From assembly GCA_008973525.1 (NCBI GenBank), contig WACJ01000059.1, positions 558,001 through 622,000 of the forward strand: a stretch of 64,000 bases of DNA, in the 5' to 3' direction. Each line of letters starts with the position of its first letter. Positions within the stretch are counted from its first letter, which is position 1. The notes beneath the pieces are model-generated. The model did not search any database and was not told where the DNA came from. It saw only the letters and a list, made by a program, of their open reading frames with translations. Both the position numbers and the translations under genes were made by a program. This stretch comes from Stenopsyche tienmushanensis (lineage: Eukaryota > Arthropoda > Insecta > Trichoptera > Stenopsychidae). Of this stretch, positions 60,500 through 64,000 are shown in pieces.

Positions 60500-63400
60500 G
60501 TAAAAGCAGTGTGTGTATAAACGTTTTAAAAGTAATCTGGCATTCTGATCTGTCAGGTCTATCCTTGGTTGTATCGTACGAAATTATCTGGGAGGGATGT
60601 AGTCCAAATAGAGAAGATTGCCTCGGTCCCTTGGCACAAAAAATCTCGGAGCTCTTCCACGAAGACGTCGGCGAACGAACTATAAATTTATTTTTCGTCT
60701 TCCAGTAAATATTTTTACCCTATTCATCTCCAAATAGTTTTAGGAAGCTTTTAGGAGGTAGATAATTCTTGACATCCCTCGAATTTATCATCATTCCTTG
60801 GTGACAATTTTTTTTACGACAAATTCCTAGACTAAATCTTAGTAATCAATCCAATTATTAACTATTTAAAATACCAACATTAAATATCAATCATATAAAA
60901 ACTTTTGAGGAACATTCACTAATGAATCAGCAATAAAACCAAATCCAATCGCAATCTCTTTATTTTTTCATGATTCAAATAGCAAATTAATGAAGTGTTC
61001 TCATAAAAGAAAAAAAATTATGATATTAATTGTTACCACACAATAAAGTCCTTTATCATTACTGAAAATAGTTAAGGGGTTGAAATGGGTTAAGGAATAA
61101 TTTCGATTTTTATCAACGATTTCAGAATCTATTTTATACAAATCCATGACTCAATGTAGTATGAAATAAAATATCACCAAACCCTCGATCTTTCTTGAAG
61201 CTTACTTTGAACATTTTTAAGCTGAAAATATTCGTTGAGACAACGCTTATTTTTTGATAAATTGCACTTTGTTGCACTAGCCGTAGAAAAAATATGCTCC
61301 AGTTCAGATATGAATGCAAATATTAGCAATAGAGTTCCATCGTGACAATATATAATATTTCGAAACGCTTCCAATCACGATCTAGTGTCATTCGCTAGCA
61401 AACATTTATTCTTTACATTTTGCTTTCAAATGAAAATATATTCACATTTTGCTTTGTCAACAAAAAAATATTAACGATTTGGAGCAGCGAGTGGTCATAA
61501 AAAGCAAGGATCTGCTTAAAGTCATGATTTCACGCATTCATTTCGATTGCCACTCGTGGTTTAAATAGGCTTAAAAAATATATTATGAACTATTTAAATT
61601 ATTGTAATACGTACAGCATAGTAACTATTTTGTATACAATTTCAGCTCAGAATTGATTGCTAAAATCACGATTAAAAATCAACGAAGCCATCCAAGAACG
61701 ATCCGGCTATAAACACTTCCGTTAAGGAACGGACAATTTCTCGGATGGCCGCAATAAATTCGAATTTAGATAGAGGGTTCCAAGAATTCTTAATGCGACC
61801 CTGCGTGCAACATGTTTATTTAATGTGCCTCAAACTAATTGAGATTTGCACATCTGTGTTGCACATGTGCTCCGCATTAATCATATGAAATGAGACGGGG
61901 TAGAAAAAAAACGATCTACTACCTGCTTTAATGCATTCTTGTTTCATATTTTGATTTTCAATCTCGGGGATCTTTACGAGTTTTAATTTCATTTCACTCG
62001 TTTTCAAGCTCGGCGAGCCCTGCGACAATTTATGATGTATAATCTGACGATGTAAAATGGAAAAGGGGTGTTTAAATTCCTCGATAACTTCCAAAGTTGA
62101 TGAGGCGCTCCTAATGCAAGGGTTGGTTCCGCAGTGGTTTTATTCCCAAGGTTCGATGCTTGGACTTCTTCAGTTTGGCCCTCGAGTGCTGACGGCGGTG
62201 AATTTATGTTCGAACCTTCAGATGCTCAGCGAGCAGGCGTGCTTCCGACCTTCTGGATCGATTGCTGATTCCATTAATCTTCTCGGGAATTTTATTCGAT
62301 ATTAATGATGATTTAACGCCGGGTAATTATTTATCGCCCGGGACGCTAGGCATCATGGCGATACGATCGATTTTATATCACCTTAGAAGGTGGCGAGGCT
62401 TCGAGGGGATCGAGCAACTTTCAAGATAGAAAAATCTCAAGGTATTAATATCGGTCAATCCGATGTTGAACCATAATCAATTTTGCCGTGTAAGGTAACT
62501 TCATTAAAGTTCAGACCATTCATCTTCTTCGTGTTCCACTCATGATGGAGCTTTTTTGTAGGGCAAAGTTTTCTTGTAGCCCACACCTTCAATAAGACGT
62601 CGATGTTAACAATTAATATTATTGACTTTTGGGGCGCTGCCAGATTTTCAATGGGCACTTAAATTTCATAGAGGCAATAAATGTACAATTTATGCTGTAC
62701 TCTAAGAAGCTCAATTGGATATGGAAAATCCTATATTATTAATAATACGATTTTATGGCTTTGCCTTAAATAGAAACTTTACATACAAGATTGTCGCTAT
62801 TGTTTGCGCAAAACATAAAACATCGTTTTTTTCGCAATTAATTACAACAAATTTGATGTTGAACATTTAAATAACGAATTCATTAAACATACTAGCTCTT
62901 AATTAAAATCTAAAATAATATTTGAATGCAAACATTCCCACACTATATACTCGTACAATATTTGGATCTTATGCTTATATAGTAGTCTTCATATTATAAT
63001 ATTTGGTTTACAAACTTCATCCATGTTGTTACAGCCGTCTAAACAAATTCATAAATATTATCATAAGCCTTAAAATATTATCTATAACATAAATATTACA
63101 ATAATTTTAGGGAATCAGGATTTGCATAAAGAGATACACAATTTTACAGCTCTTTTTTATCATTGTTGTGCTAAAACAGAGCTGTAAGCACTATTTTATT
63201 GTTGAACGAAGCTCATCAGAACTCATTTTTATCGTTGCATTTATGCTTTAAACTTACATAAGAGATGAAACAATGAATCTACGACGCCTACATGCAGATC
63301 ATTATTGTATTGTTTTCAATGAACTGAAGGATTGAATTTCAAATTTCAATAAAGCAAGTACATACATATGTTTGAACCAAAGATAACTGAAGGTGTTATA

Positions 63401-64000
63401 TTCTGTAAGAACTATTGAATGAGGATACCACTAAATCCATACATAATTTTGCAAAAAGAAGCTAAAATCGATCAACCATCGGTATAAAAAGATCGAAAGC
63501 TGCATACTAGTATTAATATGACAACCTAGATGGAAAAAGACCATAGTTTCGATAACATTCACAACAAATTCTAAAGCATATTGTTAATTTCTTATCGCTA
63601 AAGCCTGAATCCTTATTCAAGGTTAAAATCTGAACTTTATCTTAAAAATACATGAATTCAAATGGACAATCACATTGTTATAAATAAACATGCATAATCC
63701 TAAAAATAGCATTTTCGTCATGAGAAATGTTTATGGATGGACAAAGATAAACGACTGAGCCATGACGTACAATCTACATATTTAAGTTCTTAATTTAAAA
63801 ACATGAATTTGAGCAGACTATTCTGAATTAATGATCCAGTATACCACCATAACTAGGAATAAGTCCCAAGTACTAAGCAGAAAAATGAACCAACTCCAGA
63901 TAGATTCGTTTGTACGTCGCCGATCTTGTTTTCTTCTATTTGTCGGGAGCGGAGTTGCGGCCCGCGACTAATTGTATGAAATAAATTATTCAGACTGTTT
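60500..64000. other. Gene-free stretch to window end
   Basis: A short dispersed repeat copy lies at 61471-61530. From about 61690 to 62660 the DNA is less AT-rich, with an open frame at 62057-62305 (82 codons, no domain). The last 1.3 kb is AT-rich and featureless apart from a GC-rich word near 63945-63970. The other downstream exons of any gene starting at 50010 are not visible, so the gene probably continues beyond the window. Confidence 0.4.
61471..61530 (+). repeat. Short dispersed repeat, copy 5
   Basis: TTAACGATTTGGAGCAGCGA, then GTGGTCATAAAAAGCAAGGA and CTTAAAGTCATGATTT. This is the best preserved member of the family. Confidence 0.5.

Overview
This is AT-rich eukaryotic DNA, almost certainly from an arthropod and most likely an insect. 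The basis is the transposon mix (hAT, pogo/Tigger, mariner, piggyBac, Helitron-like elements, a jockey-type LINE and a tRNA-headed SINE), the low gene density, and one exon-like coding start inside a GC-rich island. There are no bacterial operons, ribosome binding sites, CRISPR arrays or rRNA genes, and I found no intact tRNA gene. Species cannot be named from the sequence alone.

Most of the window is a gene desert: intergenic or intronic DNA with decaying mobile elements. The best gene evidence is at 50010-50140 (+). This is a GC-rich first coding exon with an in-frame upstream stop, a PPPLPRR proline motif and a possible splice donor, sitting in a CpG-rich island (about 49600-50200). A 39-nt exon-like segment with strongly GC-biased third positions lies about 10 kb downstream (60461-60499). 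A cysteine-rich, terminal-exon-like segment lies at 10720-10874. All other long open frames are weak.

The mobile elements are well supported by end structure. There are three short hAT-type MITEs, each with an 8-bp target duplication (6631-6908, 17969-18296, 32017-32332). Two of them are inserted at different points of the same older hAT-derived repeat, which keeps a transposase C-terminal remnant (copies at 6059-7042 and 32004-33092). Tigger/pogo elements occur at 13086-14286 and 47752-49066, both carrying the same long fold-back insert, with a third end-only copy at 1083-1241. A separate Tigger at 53045-54682 has lost its catalytic domain and holds a piece of LINE reverse transcriptase. Mariners lie at 34614-35492 and about 56215-57313. 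A piggyBac-type MITE flanked by TTAA lies at 58920-59523. Helitron-like ends lie at 18975-19281 and 24731-24903. A jockey-like LINE remnant lies at 9286-10310, and a tRNA-headed SINE pair lies at 36418-36775 and 41675-41990.

One two-copy inverted repeat (18500-18772 and 27029-27295) belongs to no family I recognise and keeps a stem-loop whose two arms changed length together. That, the fold-back cargo shared by two Tigger copies, and the possible microexon deserve the closest look. I did not find a clear new functional system; every transposase seen here is broken.
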